The notes: generated from the letters alone by a model not told the origin. Numbered from the stretch's first letter, positions 9,144-17,830 are shown. The stretch is 64,000 nt of DNA from an uncultured Acetatifactor sp. (GCA_910586215.1 CAJUGH010000005.1:1-64000); one strand, 5' to 3'. Program-made: numbers and translations.

Positions 9144-10685
9144 ATGGGAGAATATCTTCTTGCACATGACCTGGGAACCAGCGGGAATAAGGCAACGCTG
9201 TACCGGGAGGACGGGACACTTGCTGCAAGTGCCGTGGCAGCATATGGCACCAGCTACCCCAGGCCGGGGTGGGCAGAGCAGGATCCTGAGGACTGGTGGC
9301 ATGGGGTATGCAGTTCTACGAAGGAGTTACTTGCCAGGACAGGAGTGGATCCAAAAGAGGTGGCCTGCGTGTCCTTCAGCGGCCAGATGATGGGATGCCT
9401 GCTGACAGACCGGGAGGGCAGGCCCCTGCGGCCCATGATGATCTGGGCAGATACCCGCTCTTCCAGGCAGGAACAGGAGATCCTGGACAAAACCGGTATG
9501 GAGAAGGTGTACCAGGTCACCGGACACAGGGCCAGTGCCTTCTACTCGGCGGCAAAACTTTTGTGGATCCGGGAGCAGGAACCCCAGGTGTATGATAGAG
9601 CCTGCCATATGCTCCAGGCGAAGGATTATATGATCTACCGGCTCACCGGACAGTTTGTCACGGACTATTCGGATGCAGGAGGCACCAACCTCTTTGACAT
9701 AAGGAAAAAGGAGTGGTCAGCAGAAATATGTGACAGCCTGGGAATCCCCATGGAGTTGCTGCCGGAAGCCCATGTGTCCGCGGATGTGGCCGGATATGTC
9801 ACCAGCCAGGCAGCCAGGGCCTGTGGCCTTCTGGAGGGTACCCCGGTGGTAATCGGGGGCGGGGATGGTGCCTGTGCCTGTACAGGTGCAGGCGCCGTGG
9901 AGGAAGGAGATGCCTACTGCGTGCTTGGCTCCTCCTCCTGGATCTCCAGGGTGGACAGGGAGCCGGTATTTGACAGGGGGCTTCGCACCTTCAACTGGAT
10001 CCATCTGGATCCAGCCCTGTATACACCCTGCGGCACCATGCAGGCGGCAGGGCTGTCCTACAGCTGGTACCGGGACACTTTCTGCGGGGAGGAGAAGGAA
10101 CTGGCCAGGACCACAGGGGAGAATCTCTACGACCTGCTGGACCGCCAGATCGGCGAAAGCACCCCTGGGGCCGGCGGTGTACTCTACCTGCCCTATCTGT
10201 TGGGAGAGCGCAGCCCCAGGTGGAACCATGCGGCCAGAGGTGCCTTCATCGGCATGGATGTGCGGACGAAGAAGGCAGATCTGGCACGGGCGGTGCTGGA
10301 GGGAGTGGGCTTTAACCTGAAAGTGATCCTGGACATCCTGGAAGAAGGCAGACCTGGCAGGAGAGAACCCCTTACCCTCATCGGCGGGGGTGCCAAGGGA
10401 AAGTGCTGGTCCAGGATACTGGCAGATATCTGGGAAAGGCCCCTGGGGATACCGGCAGACCCGGAGGAGGCCACCAGCCTGGGCGCAGCCGTGTGCGGCG
10501 GCGTGGGCATCGGAATGTATGCGGATTACCAGGTGGTGAAAGGGTTCCGGAAGGCGGCAGCACAGATGGAGCCGGATCCGGCCCACAGGGAATGTTACCA
10601 GGCATACTACAGGATGTTCAACCGGGCTTATGAGGCATTGGTCCCGGTGTATGAAGGGCTGGCTGGAATTGGCGCTGGCTTGTGA
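9144..10685 (+). CDS. FGGY-family carbohydrate kinase (xylulokinase-like)
   Basis: 513 residues, start at 9144 behind GGAGAAGGAGG. The N-terminal phosphate loop is DLGTSGNKATLYREDG. GQMMGC and MIWADTRSSRQ are the xylulokinase-like sugar-site segments; WAD carries the likely catalytic Asp region. The C-terminal ATP site reads LIGGGAKGKCWSRILADIW with ATSLGAA. It should phosphorylate a ketose or a sugar acid in the cytoplasm; the substrate is not set by the sequence. The 227 bases between the lactonase and this gene hold no convincing gene. Part of the sugar operon. Confidence 0.88.
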   Translation: MGEYLLAHDLGTSGNKATLYREDGTLAASAVAAYGTSYPRPGWAEQDPEDWWHGVCSSTKELLARTGVDPKEVACVSFSGQMMGCLLTDREGRPLRPMMIWADTRSSRQEQEILDKTGMEKVYQVTGHRASAFYSAAKLLWIREQEPQVYDRACHMLQAKDYMIYRLTGQFVTDYSDAGGTNLFDIRKKEWSAEICDSLGIPMELLPEAHVSADVAGYVTSQAARACGLLEGTPVVIGGGDGACACTGAGAVEEGDAYCVLGSSSWISRVDREPVFDRGLRTFNWIHLDPALYTPCGTMQAAGLSYSWYRDTFCGEEKELARTTGENLYDLLDRQIGESTPGAGGVLYLPYLLGERSPRWNHAARGAFIGMDVRTKKADLARAVLEGVGFNLKVILDILEEGRPGRREPLTLIGGGAKGKCWSRILADIWERPLGIPADPEEATSLGAAVCGGVGIGMYADYQVVKGFRKAAAQMEPDPAHRECYQAYYRMFNRAYEALVPVYEGLAGIGAGL

Positions 10686-10755
10686 TGGGTACATATCGTA
10701 TGATATGCCGGAAGGCAGGACGGACTCACCTTTTTAGGAGAATATGGAGGTATCA

Positions 10756-11445
10756 ATGAAATATACAGATATGACGCCGGAAAAGCTGGCATCTTATTTT
10801 GATCACACACAGCTTAAGGCATATGCGCGAGATGCAGATTTTCAGAGACTGTGTGGGGAAGCAAAGGAATATGGATTTGCCATGGTAGCCATCAACCCGG
10901 CCCCGGTGGCACTGTGCAGGGGGATGCTTGCAGGAACGGATGTCCATGTGGGAGCTGCAGTGGGCTTCCCACTGGGACAGAATACCATTGCAGCCAAGGT
11001 GTTCGAGACCAGGGATGCCATTGCGAACGGCGCCCAGGAGATAGACTATGTGGTGAATATCACCCGGCTGAAGGAAAAGGATTATTCCTATGTGGAGGAG
11101 GAAATGGCTTCCATAGTGGCAGCCTGCCGCAGGGAAAAAGTCATATCCAAAGTCATATTTGAGAACTGTTACCTGGAACAGGAAGAGAAACTGGCCCTCT
11201 GCGCCATGGCAAGGGAAGTACGCCCTGATTTTATCAAGACCTCCACCGGTTTTGGCACAGGAGGCGCCACCTTCCAGGATGTGGAACTGATGCAGAATGC
11301 CGTGGGGGATACCGTGAAGATCAAGGCAGCCGGCGGCATCCGCAACCTGGAAACGGCCCTGCAGATGATAGGACTGGGGGTATCCCGCATAGGTTCCACC
11401 GCCAGCGTGGCCATTGTGCAGGAACTACAGAGGCTGCAGTCCTAG
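10756..11445 (+). CDS. deoC: deoxyribose-phosphate aldolase
   Basis: 229 residues. The ATG at 10756 has GGAGG five bases away; an in-frame ATG at 10744 overlaps that site and is less likely. Class I aldolase residues are in place: Asp97 in EIDYVVN, Schiff-base Lys161 in FIKTSTGFGTGGA and Lys190 in KIKAAGGI. The family splits 2-deoxyribose 5-phosphate into acetaldehyde and glyceraldehyde 3-phosphate. The setting with a sugar kinase and a lactonase, and no phosphopentomutase or nucleoside phosphorylase, suggests it acts on the kinase product, possibly another deoxysugar phosphate. It has FDHTQL where LDHT is common. Confidence 0.92.
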   Translation: MKYTDMTPEKLASYFDHTQLKAYARDADFQRLCGEAKEYGFAMVAINPAPVALCRGMLAGTDVHVGAAVGFPLGQNTIAAKVFETRDAIANGAQEIDYVVNITRLKEKDYSYVEEEMASIVAACRREKVISKVIFENCYLEQEEKLALCAMAREVRPDFIKTSTGFGTGGATFQDVELMQNAVGDTVKIKAAGGIRNLETALQMIGLGVSRIGSTASVAIVQELQRLQS

Positions 11446-11505
11446 GACACCCCCTTCCTGATCTCACAGTCCCAGGGGTCTGCTTTCCAGGCAGGCCGTT
11501 GGCTG

Positions 11506-12234
11506 TTATAACTGTGAAAACACTTCCCCGATAGGCGCCTGGATCAGCAGGTCAGCGTGGGAATCCCGGGGAGTGGGGGCCTTGTTGACCACCACCAGCT
11601 TCTCCCCGGTAAAGTAGTCAATCAGCCCGGCGGCAGGGTAGACAGCCAGGGAAGTGCCGCCGATGATCAGCACCTGGGCATCATGGATATACCGGACGGC
11701 CTGGTTGATGGTCTCCTGGTCCAGGCCCTCCTCATAGAGCACCACATCCGGTTTGACGGATCCGCCGCATTTCTCACATACCGGTACGCCGGTGGAATGC
11801 TGGATATAGGCTAAGTCGTGGAAATGTCCGCACTGCTCGCAGTAATTGCGCAGCACAGAGCCGTGGAGTTCCAGCACGACCTTGCTGCCCGCTGCCTGGT
11901 GGAGTCCGTCTATATTCTGGGTGATAACGGCCCGGAGCTTTCCTGCCTGCTCCAGACTGGCCAGCTTCCTGTGGGCGGCATTGGGGACAGCCTGTGGGAA
12001 GAGCATCTTGTTGCGGTAGAACCGGTAGAATTCCTCCGGATTACGGCGATAGAAGGTGTGGCTAAGGATGGTCTCAGGAGGATAGTCATACTGCTGGTGG
12101 TAGAGACCATCCACACTTCTGAAATCGGGAATCCCACTCTCTGTGGACACCCCGGCACCTCCAAAAAAGACGATGTTGTCGTACTTTTCAATTATTTCTT
12201 TTAACTGTTCTATTTCCTGTAGAAAATTGCCCAT
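11506..12234 (-). CDS. NAD-dependent protein deacylase, Sir2 family
   Basis: 242 residues from ATG at 12234, preceded by GGAGGG; the frame stays open upstream to 12348 without a second ribosome site. Sirtuin motifs: NAD-binding GAGVSTESGIPDFRS, TQNIDGLH, catalytic His in ELHGSV, a zinc site of CEQC and CEKC, and GGTSLAVYPAAGL near the C-terminus. It removes acyl groups from lysines using NAD. It is convergent with deoC and stands alone. Confidence 0.93.
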   Translation of the reverse strand: MGNFLQEIEQLKEIIEKYDNIVFFGGAGVSTESGIPDFRSVDGLYHQQYDYPPETILSHTFYRRNPEEFYRFYRNKMLFPQAVPNAAHRKLASLEQAGKLRAVITQNIDGLHQAAGSKVVLELHGSVLRNYCEQCGHFHDLAYIQHSTGVPVCEKCGGSVKPDVVLYEEGLDQETINQAVRYIHDAQVLIIGGTSLAVYPAAGLIDYFTGEKLVVVNKAPTPRDSHADLLIQAPIGEVFSQL

Positions 12235-12395
12235 GGATTCCCTCCTTCTGTATAAAAGAACCTGCTCGATAAATGTCGCCTTCAAGAATACTGTAGCACA
12301 TCCCCAGACAATATGCAATACGTAGTTCCTTTCCTGGAAAGAATTCATTTAAGCAAAAAATCAGAAAATCTTAAGAAATCAAGGGTACAGAGATA

Positions 12396-12433
12396 TTGAG
12401 GAAATGGATGGTTCTATAGTATAATAGAACCAT
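12396..12433 (+). promoter_or_regulatory. promoter with overlapping palindrome, before the YdcF-like gene
   Basis: TTGAGG (12396-12401) and TATAAT (12420-12425) are 18 bases apart. ATGGTTCTAT (12408-12417) and ATAGAACCAT (12424-12433) form a perfect 10-bp inverted repeat around six bases that include most of the -10 box, so a repressor bound there would block the promoter. Confidence 0.65.
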
Positions 12434-12487
12434 ATTCTTGGCAGGAACAAAATTTATGACAGGAAAACAGGGGAACAACCAGGCAAG

Positions 12488-13324
12488 ATGAGAAGACATG
12501 AGGACAGACTGATTCCACGAGAGAAAACCTCCAGAATCATATACCTGGAGCGGCGGGGCAGGGAGAAAAAGGGATATAAGGCGTGGGGGATGTGTTCCTG
12601 CCTGGTAGGGGCAGCCTGCATCCTTTATTGTGTTGCCATTGCCATCGGGGGTGCTGGTACAAATTTTTTCCTGATCTGGGCAGTGCTGGGCGCTGTTTTT
12701 GTGTTGCTGGGACTGCTGCTGTCCCGCAGGAGCCTGATGGAGCGCCTGCCTGGATGGTTTAAGGGGATAGCACTGGGGCTGTTCCTGTTTGCCCTGCTGG
12801 TGTTCGGGGTGGTGGAGGGATTGATTCTGTCCCAGTATCGCGCAGTTCCGGAACATGGCGCAGACTATGTGATTATCCTGGGTGCCCAGTGGAAAGCCAC
12901 GGGACCCAGTGAAGTGCTTAGGCGCAGGCTGGACAAGGCCATCGAATACCTCCGGGCCAACCCGGACACGAAGGTGATCGTGTCGGGAGGACAAGGAGCC
13001 AATGAACCGGTTGCCGAGGCCGTAGGTATGCAGGAATACCTGGTGAATGCAGGGATCAGTGACACCCGGATCCTGGTGGAGTCCCATTCCACCAACACCC
13101 ATGAGAACCTGGTGTTCAGCAGGGGGCTTCTGGATTCCCGTAAGGACAGGGTGGTGGTGGTGACGAACAATTTCCATCTGTTCCGGGCAGTGCAGATTGC
13201 CAGGAAGCAGGGGTATGAGAATGTGGAAGGGCTGGCAGCCTCCTCTGTGGTGTGGATGGCACCCAATAATCTGTTGCGGGAATTTTTAGGGGTGATCAAA
13301 GATCTCCTGGCAGGGAATATGTGA
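12488..13324 (+). CDS. YdcF/ElyC/SanA-like membrane protein (DUF218)
   Basis: 278 residues. Two or three membrane segments at about 40-60, 62-80 and 92-112 are followed by the DUF218 domain: YVIILGAQW, then RRRLDKAIEYLRANPDTKVIVSGGQG, ESHSTNTHENL and VVVVTNNFHLFRA. Proteins of this family affect envelope synthesis in other bacteria, probably through lipid carriers; the reaction is not established. The start has only a weak ribosome site. A promoter with a palindrome lies 60 bases upstream. Confidence 0.85.
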   Translation: MRRHEDRLIPREKTSRIIYLERRGREKKGYKAWGMCSCLVGAACILYCVAIAIGGAGTNFFLIWAVLGAVFVLLGLLLSRRSLMERLPGWFKGIALGLFLFALLVFGVVEGLILSQYRAVPEHGADYVIILGAQWKATGPSEVLRRRLDKAIEYLRANPDTKVIVSGGQGANEPVAEAVGMQEYLVNAGISDTRILVESHSTNTHENLVFSRGLLDSRKDRVVVVTNNFHLFRAVQIARKQGYENVEGLAASSVVWMAPNNLLREFLGVIKDLLAGNM

Positions 13325-13391
13325 GGGGAATGGCTGTAATGCCAAGGACATATGTATATAGATAGTACTGATAAAAGGGGATGACAGGGAA

Positions 13392-13568
13392 ATGGAGATC
13401 AATTTAGGGGATGTGTTAAAATTGAAGAAACAGCATCCGTGTGGAAGCCATGAGTGGGAGGTCCTGCGTGTAGGGGCAGATTTTAGGATCAAATGCAAGG
13501 GATGTGGACGCCAGGTCATGATTGCCAGGCGTCTGCTGGAGAAAAGTGTGAAGGAGATTGTGTCATAA
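13392..13568 (+). CDS. DUF951 family small zinc-ribbon-like protein
   Basis: 58 residues: MEINLGDVLKLKKQHPCGSH opens the protein. HPCG and CKGCGR provide three cysteines and one histidine that could hold zinc; VGADFRIKCKGCGRQVMIAR is the family signature. Function unknown. In many Firmicutes it sits near rpsF or a mechanosensitive channel gene; here it is 67 bases after the YdcF-like gene and upstream of rpsF. GACAGGGA before the ATG is a weak ribosome site. Confidence 0.85.
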   Translation: MEINLGDVLKLKKQHPCGSHEWEVLRVGADFRIKCKGCGRQVMIARRLLEKSVKEIVS

Positions 13569-13581
13569 CAGTTCAGCCAGT

Positions 13582-13632
13582 CCATATAAATGGCAGAAAA
13601 TTGTGCTCGCACGGTTTTTGCCATTTATATGG
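13582..13632. repeat. 14-bp perfect inverted repeat upstream of rpsF
   Basis: CCATATAAATGGCA (13582-13595) and TGCCATTTATATGG (13619-13632) enclose 23 bases. There is no T run after it, so it is not a standard terminator. It precedes the rpsF promoter boxes and may be a terminator-like structure of the DUF951 unit or a binding site. Confidence 0.7.
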
Positions 13633-13659
13633 AGTGAGGGAGAATCTGCCACAAAAAGC

Positions 13660-13688
13660 TTGCCATTTTGGTAGATATATGTTAATAT
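13660..13688 (+). promoter_or_regulatory. probable promoter of rpsF-ssb-rpsR
   Basis: TTGCCA (13660-13665) and TAATAT (13683-13688) with a 17-base spacer, 74 bases before the rpsF start. Confidence 0.55.
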
Positions 13689-13715
13689 GTTACCTTGTGA
13701 TGAATCAATTTCCTT

Positions 13716-13736
13716 GCTCGCACAGGATGTGCGGGC
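13716..13736 (+). promoter_or_regulatory. leader hairpin of rpsF, possible S6/S18 autoregulation site
   Basis: GCTCGCAC-AGGAT-GTGCGGGC forms an eight-pair stem (one G-U) in the rpsF 5' leader, 25 bases before the start codon. S6:S18 binding leaders are known in front of rpsF in several phyla; whether this hairpin has the required bulge is not certain. The sequence TGCTCGCAC also occurs in the loop of the inverted repeat at 13582-13632. Confidence 0.4.
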
Positions 13737-13761
13737 CAGAGACCAAAAGGAGGTAACAACA

Positions 13762-14052
13762 ATGAACAAGTACGAATTAGCGATTGTTGTCACGACTAAA
13801 ATCGAAGATGAGCAGAGGGCTGAAGTTGTCGAGAGATGCAAGGCTCTGATCGAGAGATTCGGTGGTACAGTGACAAACGTTGATGACTGGGGCAAAAAGC
13901 GCCTTGCTTACGAAGTTCAGAAGATGAAGGAAGGCTTCTACTACTTCATCCGCTTCGAGGCAGAGAGCACTGTTCCCGGGGAGATCGAGAGCCGTGTCCG
14001 CATCATGGACAATGTCATCAGATACTTAGTCGTCAGACAGGATGAGGCTTAA
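13762..14052 (+). CDS. rpsF: 30S ribosomal protein bS6
   Basis: 96 residues, normal length. Start at 13762 behind GGAGG; it opens MNKYELAIVVTTKI and has the conserved DDWGKKRLAYEV and FYYFIRFEA segments. S6 binds S18 and 16S rRNA in the platform of the small subunit. First gene of rpsF-ssb-rpsR, 21 bases before ssb. The open frame reaches upstream to 13687 only by chance. Confidence 0.97.
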   Translation: MNKYELAIVVTTKIEDEQRAEVVERCKALIERFGGTVTNVDDWGKKRLAYEVQKMKEGFYYFIRFEAESTVPGEIESRVRIMDNVIRYLVVRQDEA

Positions 14053-14073
14053 TTAGAAAGCGAGAAGCGTAGT

Positions 14074-14586
14074 ATGAATAAAGTAATTCTGATGGGACGT
14101 TTAACAAGGGATCCTGAGGTGAGATATTCCCAGGGAGCCAGCCAGACAGCAGTAGCCCGTTTCTCTGTGGCTGTGGACAGGAGATTCAAGCGTGAGGGGG
14201 AACCTGATGCGGACTTTTTCAACTGCACGGCATTCGGCAAGCAGGCTGAGTTCATAGAGAGATACCTGCACAAGGGCACGAAGATTGTCTTGAGTGGAAG
14301 GGTTCAGAATGACAATTATACCAACAAGGAAGGCCAGATGGTATACAGTGTCCGCATCATGGTGGAGGAGATCGAGTTCGCGGAGAGCAAGAATGCATCC
14401 AGCGGCAATGATGGCGGATATGGCAATGGCGGCGGGTATAACAACGGTGGATACGGCGGTGGCAATGGCGGTTACAACAATGGTGGGTTTGCAGGGGGAG
14501 GCAATGCCCCGGCGGCACCATCCGGCGCCAGTGATGGTTTTATGAATATCCCTGACGGCATCGATGAGGAATTACCGTTTAACTAA
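14074..14586 (+). CDS. ssb: single-stranded DNA-binding protein
   Basis: 170 residues. OB fold at 1-107 (MNKVILMGRLTRDPEVRYS, FFNCTAFGKQAEFIERYL, VSGR-type strand). A flexible Gly/Asn/Tyr-rich linker at about 113-150 leads to the acidic tip DGIDEELPFN that recruits partner proteins. It protects single-stranded DNA in replication and repair. Middle gene of the rpsF-ssb-rpsR operon. Confidence 0.97.
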   Translation: MNKVILMGRLTRDPEVRYSQGASQTAVARFSVAVDRRFKREGEPDADFFNCTAFGKQAEFIERYLHKGTKIVLSGRVQNDNYTNKEGQMVYSVRIMVEEIEFAESKNASSGNDGGYGNGGGYNNGGYGGGNGGYNNGGFAGGGNAPAAPSGASDGFMNIPDGIDEELPFN

Positions 14587-14683
14587 GGAACTGTTGCATT
14601 ATGAATAGTCCTGCATGGCAGGGCGGGATCCCATGCGCGGGACAGGAAACGCATTGGGAAAGTGAGAGATAGGAGGCATTCAA

Positions 14684-14947
14684 ATGGCTTACAATAAAGC
14701 AGACAAGACAGATGCTCCGGCCAGGAAGAAAGGCGGAGTCCGCAGAAGGAAGAAGGTTTGTGTGTTCTGTGGCAAGGATAATGTGATCGATTACAAGGAC
14801 AGCGGGAAGCTGAAGAAGTATGTATCTGAGAGAGGCAAGATCCTGCCCCGCCGTATCACTGGCAATTGTGCGAAGCACCAGAGGGCGTTGACCGTTGCCA
14901 TCAAGAGGGCACGTCACATTGCACTGATGCCTTACGTGCAGGATTAA
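14684..14947 (+). CDS. rpsR: 30S ribosomal protein bS18
   Basis: 87 residues, start behind AGGAGG. Conserved core KKVCVFCGKDNVIDYKD, ILPRRITGNCAKHQR and AIKRARHIALMPYV. The CxxC motif of this form can hold zinc. Binds S6 in the 30S platform. Last gene of the operon, closed by a terminator. Confidence 0.97.
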   Translation: MAYNKADKTDAPARKKGGVRRRKKVCVFCGKDNVIDYKDSGKLKKYVSERGKILPRRITGNCAKHQRALTVAIKRARHIALMPYVQD

Positions 14948-14965
14948 GGCGAAGTAGAGACAGGG

Positions 14966-15002
14966 CTGATCAGCTATCTGAGGATGGCTGGTCAGTTTTT
15001 TT
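14966..15002 (+). terminator. intrinsic terminator after rpsR
   Basis: CTGATCAGCTATC (14966-14978) and GATGGCTGGTCAG (14983-14995) pair over 13 bases with two G-U, then seven T. Confidence 0.93.
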
Positions 15003-15126
15003 ATGTTAAAAAGCATTGGATTCTGCAGAGGAGCAAAATTTCTACACAACATTTTCCCTTTTGACAAATTAAATTGTGGCATAGTGTAGTTAAGTATGAT
15101 AAAATATCTATATTCGAGGTATTCAC

Positions 15127-17178
15127 ATGAAGAAGAGAATTCGGTTAAAGGGTCGTATTAAGAACTACATACAATTTGGGATTTACTTAGGGATACTCCT
15201 CTGTGTGGTGGATGTGGCCATGTTTTTGATCGACATCCGGGCGGGGCTGCTTTTGGTGGGATTTCTGCTTTTCTATTTTGCTATCACACTATCTTTGTAT
15301 TTTTATAACAAGCCCATCATCATGAACGAACTGGTGAGTTTTGCCACAGAGTACGGGCAGATCCAGAAGAAGCTGCTCCGGGACATGGATCTTCCTTATG
15401 CGCTGCTGGATGACAGTGGGAAGGTGATCTGGACCAATCTGGCCTTCGAGGCGGTGGTCCACCAGCCCAGGGGCTATAACAAATCAGTGACATCCCTGTT
15501 TCCCACGATTACCAGGGAACGGCTTCCGGATGAAAACGGAGTGGACGAAGCCCAGTATGACCTGGAGTACGAGGAAAACGAATATGTGGTGAAGCTGAAG
15601 AAGATTTCCTTGAAAGAGATGGCAGAGAACAGTGACATGATCGATGCCAGGGACTATAACGGCTTCCTGATTGCGCTGTATCTCTATGACGAGACGGCGC
15701 TGCACATTGCCCTGCAGGAGGTGGATGACCAGAGCCTGGCGGTAGGCATGATCTATCTGGACAATTACGAGGAGGCCCTTGAGAGCGTGGAAGAGGTACG
15801 CCGTTCCCTGCTGATCGCCCTGGTGGACAGGAAGGTGAACAAATACATCTCTGCCCTGGACGGTATCTGCAAGAAGCTGGAGAAGGATAAGTATCTGGTG
15901 ATCCTTCGGAAAAAAGCCATTGCCCAGCTTCAGGAGGTGCGTTTTGACCTCTTGGAGGAAGTGAAGACTGTCAATATCGGCAATGAGATGGCTGTGACCA
16001 TCAGTATAGGTGTAGGGATGGACGGGCTGACCTACGCCCAGAATTACGAATTTGCCCGCAATGCCATTGACCTGGCCCTGGGACGAGGAGGTGACCAGGC
16101 GGTGGTGAAGGCGCCGGAGAGTGTCACCTATTACGGTGGCAAGAGCCAGCAGGTGGAGAAGAATACCCGCGTGAAAGCCCGCGTGAAGGCCCATGCCCTG
16201 CGGGAGATTATTACCACCAAGGACCAGGTACTGGTCATGGGGCACCGCATGCCGGATGTGGACAGCTTCGGTGCTGCAGTGGGTATCTACCGGATTGCCC
16301 AGACCCTGGGTCGGAAAGCCCATATTGTACTTAACGATGTGTCTCCTGCCATCCAGCCCATGGTGGATCTGTTCCGGGCCAATCCCGAGTACGAGGAAGA
16401 CATGATCATCAATAACCAGACGGCCATAGATGCAGCCAGCAGCAACACGGTGCTGGTGGTGGTGGATGTGAACAAACCCTCCATCACAGAGTGTCCTGAC
16501 CTGCTCCGGTTCTGTAAGTCAGTGGTGGTACTGGACCATCACAGGCAGGGGACAGAGACCATTGAGAATGCCACCCTGTCCTATGTGGAGCCATACGCCT
16601 CCTCTGCCTGTGAGATGGTGTCTGAGATCCTGCAGTACACCTATGACAATATCAAGATCCATACGGAGGAAGCGGACTGCATGTACTCCGGCATCATGAT
16701 AGACACCAACAATTTCGTGACCAAGACAGGGGTCCGCACCTTTGAAGCTGCGGCTTTCCTGCGCCGGAACGGGGCCGATGTGACCAGGGTCCGCAAGTTG
16801 TTCCGCCAGGATGCACTGGAGTACAAGGCCAAGGCAGATGCGGTGAGTCAGGCAGAAATTTACAAGCAGTATTTTGCCATTTCCATCTGTACGGCAGAAG
16901 ACCTGCCGAGTCCCACGATCATCGGTGCCCAGGCAGCCAATGAACTGCTGAACATCAAGGGGATCAAGGCCAGTTTTGTGCTGACGGATTACCAGGGGAA
17001 GATCTATATCAGTGCCCGTTCCATTGATGAGGTAAATGTGCAGGTGCTGATGGAACGGATGGGCGGAGGCGGCCATATGAGTACGGCGGCCTGCCAGATG
17101 GCTGGTGTGGGTATCATCGAGGCCATAGGAGTGCTGAAGCAGACCATTGACACCATGCTGGAGAACCATGAGATCTGA
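15127..17178 (+). CDS. gdpP: cyclic di-AMP phosphodiesterase GdpP
   Basis: 683 residues. Two membrane helices (about 15-35 and 38-60), a PAS-like domain (about 75-160), a degenerate GGDEF domain (about 170-310, no GGDEF motif) and a C-terminal DHH/DHHA1 phosphodiesterase. Metal-site motifs: GHRMPDVDSFGAA, VVVVDVNKP, VVLDHHRQ, and substrate-site GGGGHMSTAACQ. It hydrolyses c-di-AMP to pApA at the membrane and so affects potassium, cell-wall and osmotic balance. Usual gdpP-rplI-dnaB order. Confidence 0.95.
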   Translation: MKKRIRLKGRIKNYIQFGIYLGILLCVVDVAMFLIDIRAGLLLVGFLLFYFAITLSLYFYNKPIIMNELVSFATEYGQIQKKLLRDMDLPYALLDDSGKVIWTNLAFEAVVHQPRGYNKSVTSLFPTITRERLPDENGVDEAQYDLEYEENEYVVKLKKISLKEMAENSDMIDARDYNGFLIALYLYDETALHIALQEVDDQSLAVGMIYLDNYEEALESVEEVRRSLLIALVDRKVNKYISALDGICKKLEKDKYLVILRKKAIAQLQEVRFDLLEEVKTVNIGNEMAVTISIGVGMDGLTYAQNYEFARNAIDLALGRGGDQAVVKAPESVTYYGGKSQQVEKNTRVKARVKAHALREIITTKDQVLVMGHRMPDVDSFGAAVGIYRIAQTLGRKAHIVLNDVSPAIQPMVDLFRANPEYEEDMIINNQTAIDAASSNTVLVVVDVNKPSITECPDLLRFCKSVVVLDHHRQGTETIENATLSYVEPYASSACEMVSEILQYTYDNIKIHTEEADCMYSGIMIDTNNFVTKTGVRTFEAAAFLRRNGADVTRVRKLFRQDALEYKAKADAVSQAEIYKQYFAISICTAEDLPSPTIIGAQAANELLNIKGIKASFVLTDYQGKIYISARSIDEVNVQVLMERMGGGGHMSTAACQMAGVGIIEAIGVLKQTIDTMLENHEI

Positions 17179-17224
17179 GCCTGTGCAGGAGGATATGCCC
17201 GGGAACAGGTATGCTGGAAAGATG

Positions 17225-17368
17225 GATAAGAAAAAGCAGAGATAAGAAAAAGCAGAGATAAGAAAAAGCAGAGATAAGAAAGAGCAGAGATAAGAAAGAG
17301 CAGGGATAAGCAAGAACAGAGATAAGAAAGAACAGGGACAGGAAAGAGCAGAGACAAGAAGGAACAGA
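17225..17368. repeat. nine tandem copies of a 16-bp purine-rich repeat
   Basis: Unit GATAAGAAAAAGCAGA, nine copies without gaps. The first three are identical; later ones drift to GATAAGAAAGAGCAGA, GATAAGAAAGAACAGG and GACAAGAAGGAACAGA. It lies in the gdpP-rplI gap, ends 15 bases before rplI, and the 16-base unit does not keep a reading frame. There are no spacers, so it is not a CRISPR array. Confidence 0.95.
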
Positions 17369-17383
17369 AAGGAATCAGAAGAC

Positions 17384-17830
17384 ATGAAAGTGATATTGCT
17401 GAAAGATGAGAAGAAATTAGGAAAAAAGGGAGATATTGTGGAGATCAGTGAAGGATATGCCAGGAATTATGTGTTGCCGAAGAAAATTGGTGCGGAAGCC
17501 ACGGCCAGGAATTTGAATGACTTGAAGCTACAGAAGGCCCATGAGGCCAAGGTGGCCCAGGAACAGCTTGATGCAGCCAGGGCCCTGGCAGAACGGCTGG
17601 AATCCAAACAGGTAGTGGTGAAGATCCGGGCAGGGGAGGGGGGCAGGACTTTTGGATCCGTGTCTTCCAAGGAAATTGCTGCAGCTTGCAAGGAACAGCA
17701 TGGACTGGATGTGGACAAGAAGAAGATCCAGCTCCAGGAGAACCTGAAGAGCTTCGGCACAGTGGAAGTGATGGTGAAACTCCATGCCCAGGTCAGTGCA
17801 AAGCTTATGGTGAAGGTGGAGGAAGCCTGA
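17384..17830 (+). CDS. rplI: 50S ribosomal protein bL9
   Basis: 148 residues. N-terminal domain MKVILLKDEKKLGKKGDIVE with ISEGYARNYVLPKKIG, a long helix at about 42-76, and a C-terminal domain with GRTFGSVSSKEIA. L9 binds 23S rRNA near the L1 stalk. The upstream untranslated region is the purine tandem repeat, so the ribosome site (AAAGGA) sits at its edge. Confidence 0.97.
   Translation: MKVILLKDEKKLGKKGDIVEISEGYARNYVLPKKIGAEATARNLNDLKLQKAHEAKVAQEQLDAARALAERLESKQVVVKIRAGEGGRTFGSVSSKEIAAACKEQHGLDVDKKKIQLQENLKSFGTVEVMVKLHAQVSAKLMVKVEEA

Noticed and set aside
17225..17368. CRISPR-like array
   Set aside because: The 16-base units are contiguous with no spacers and there are no cas genes.
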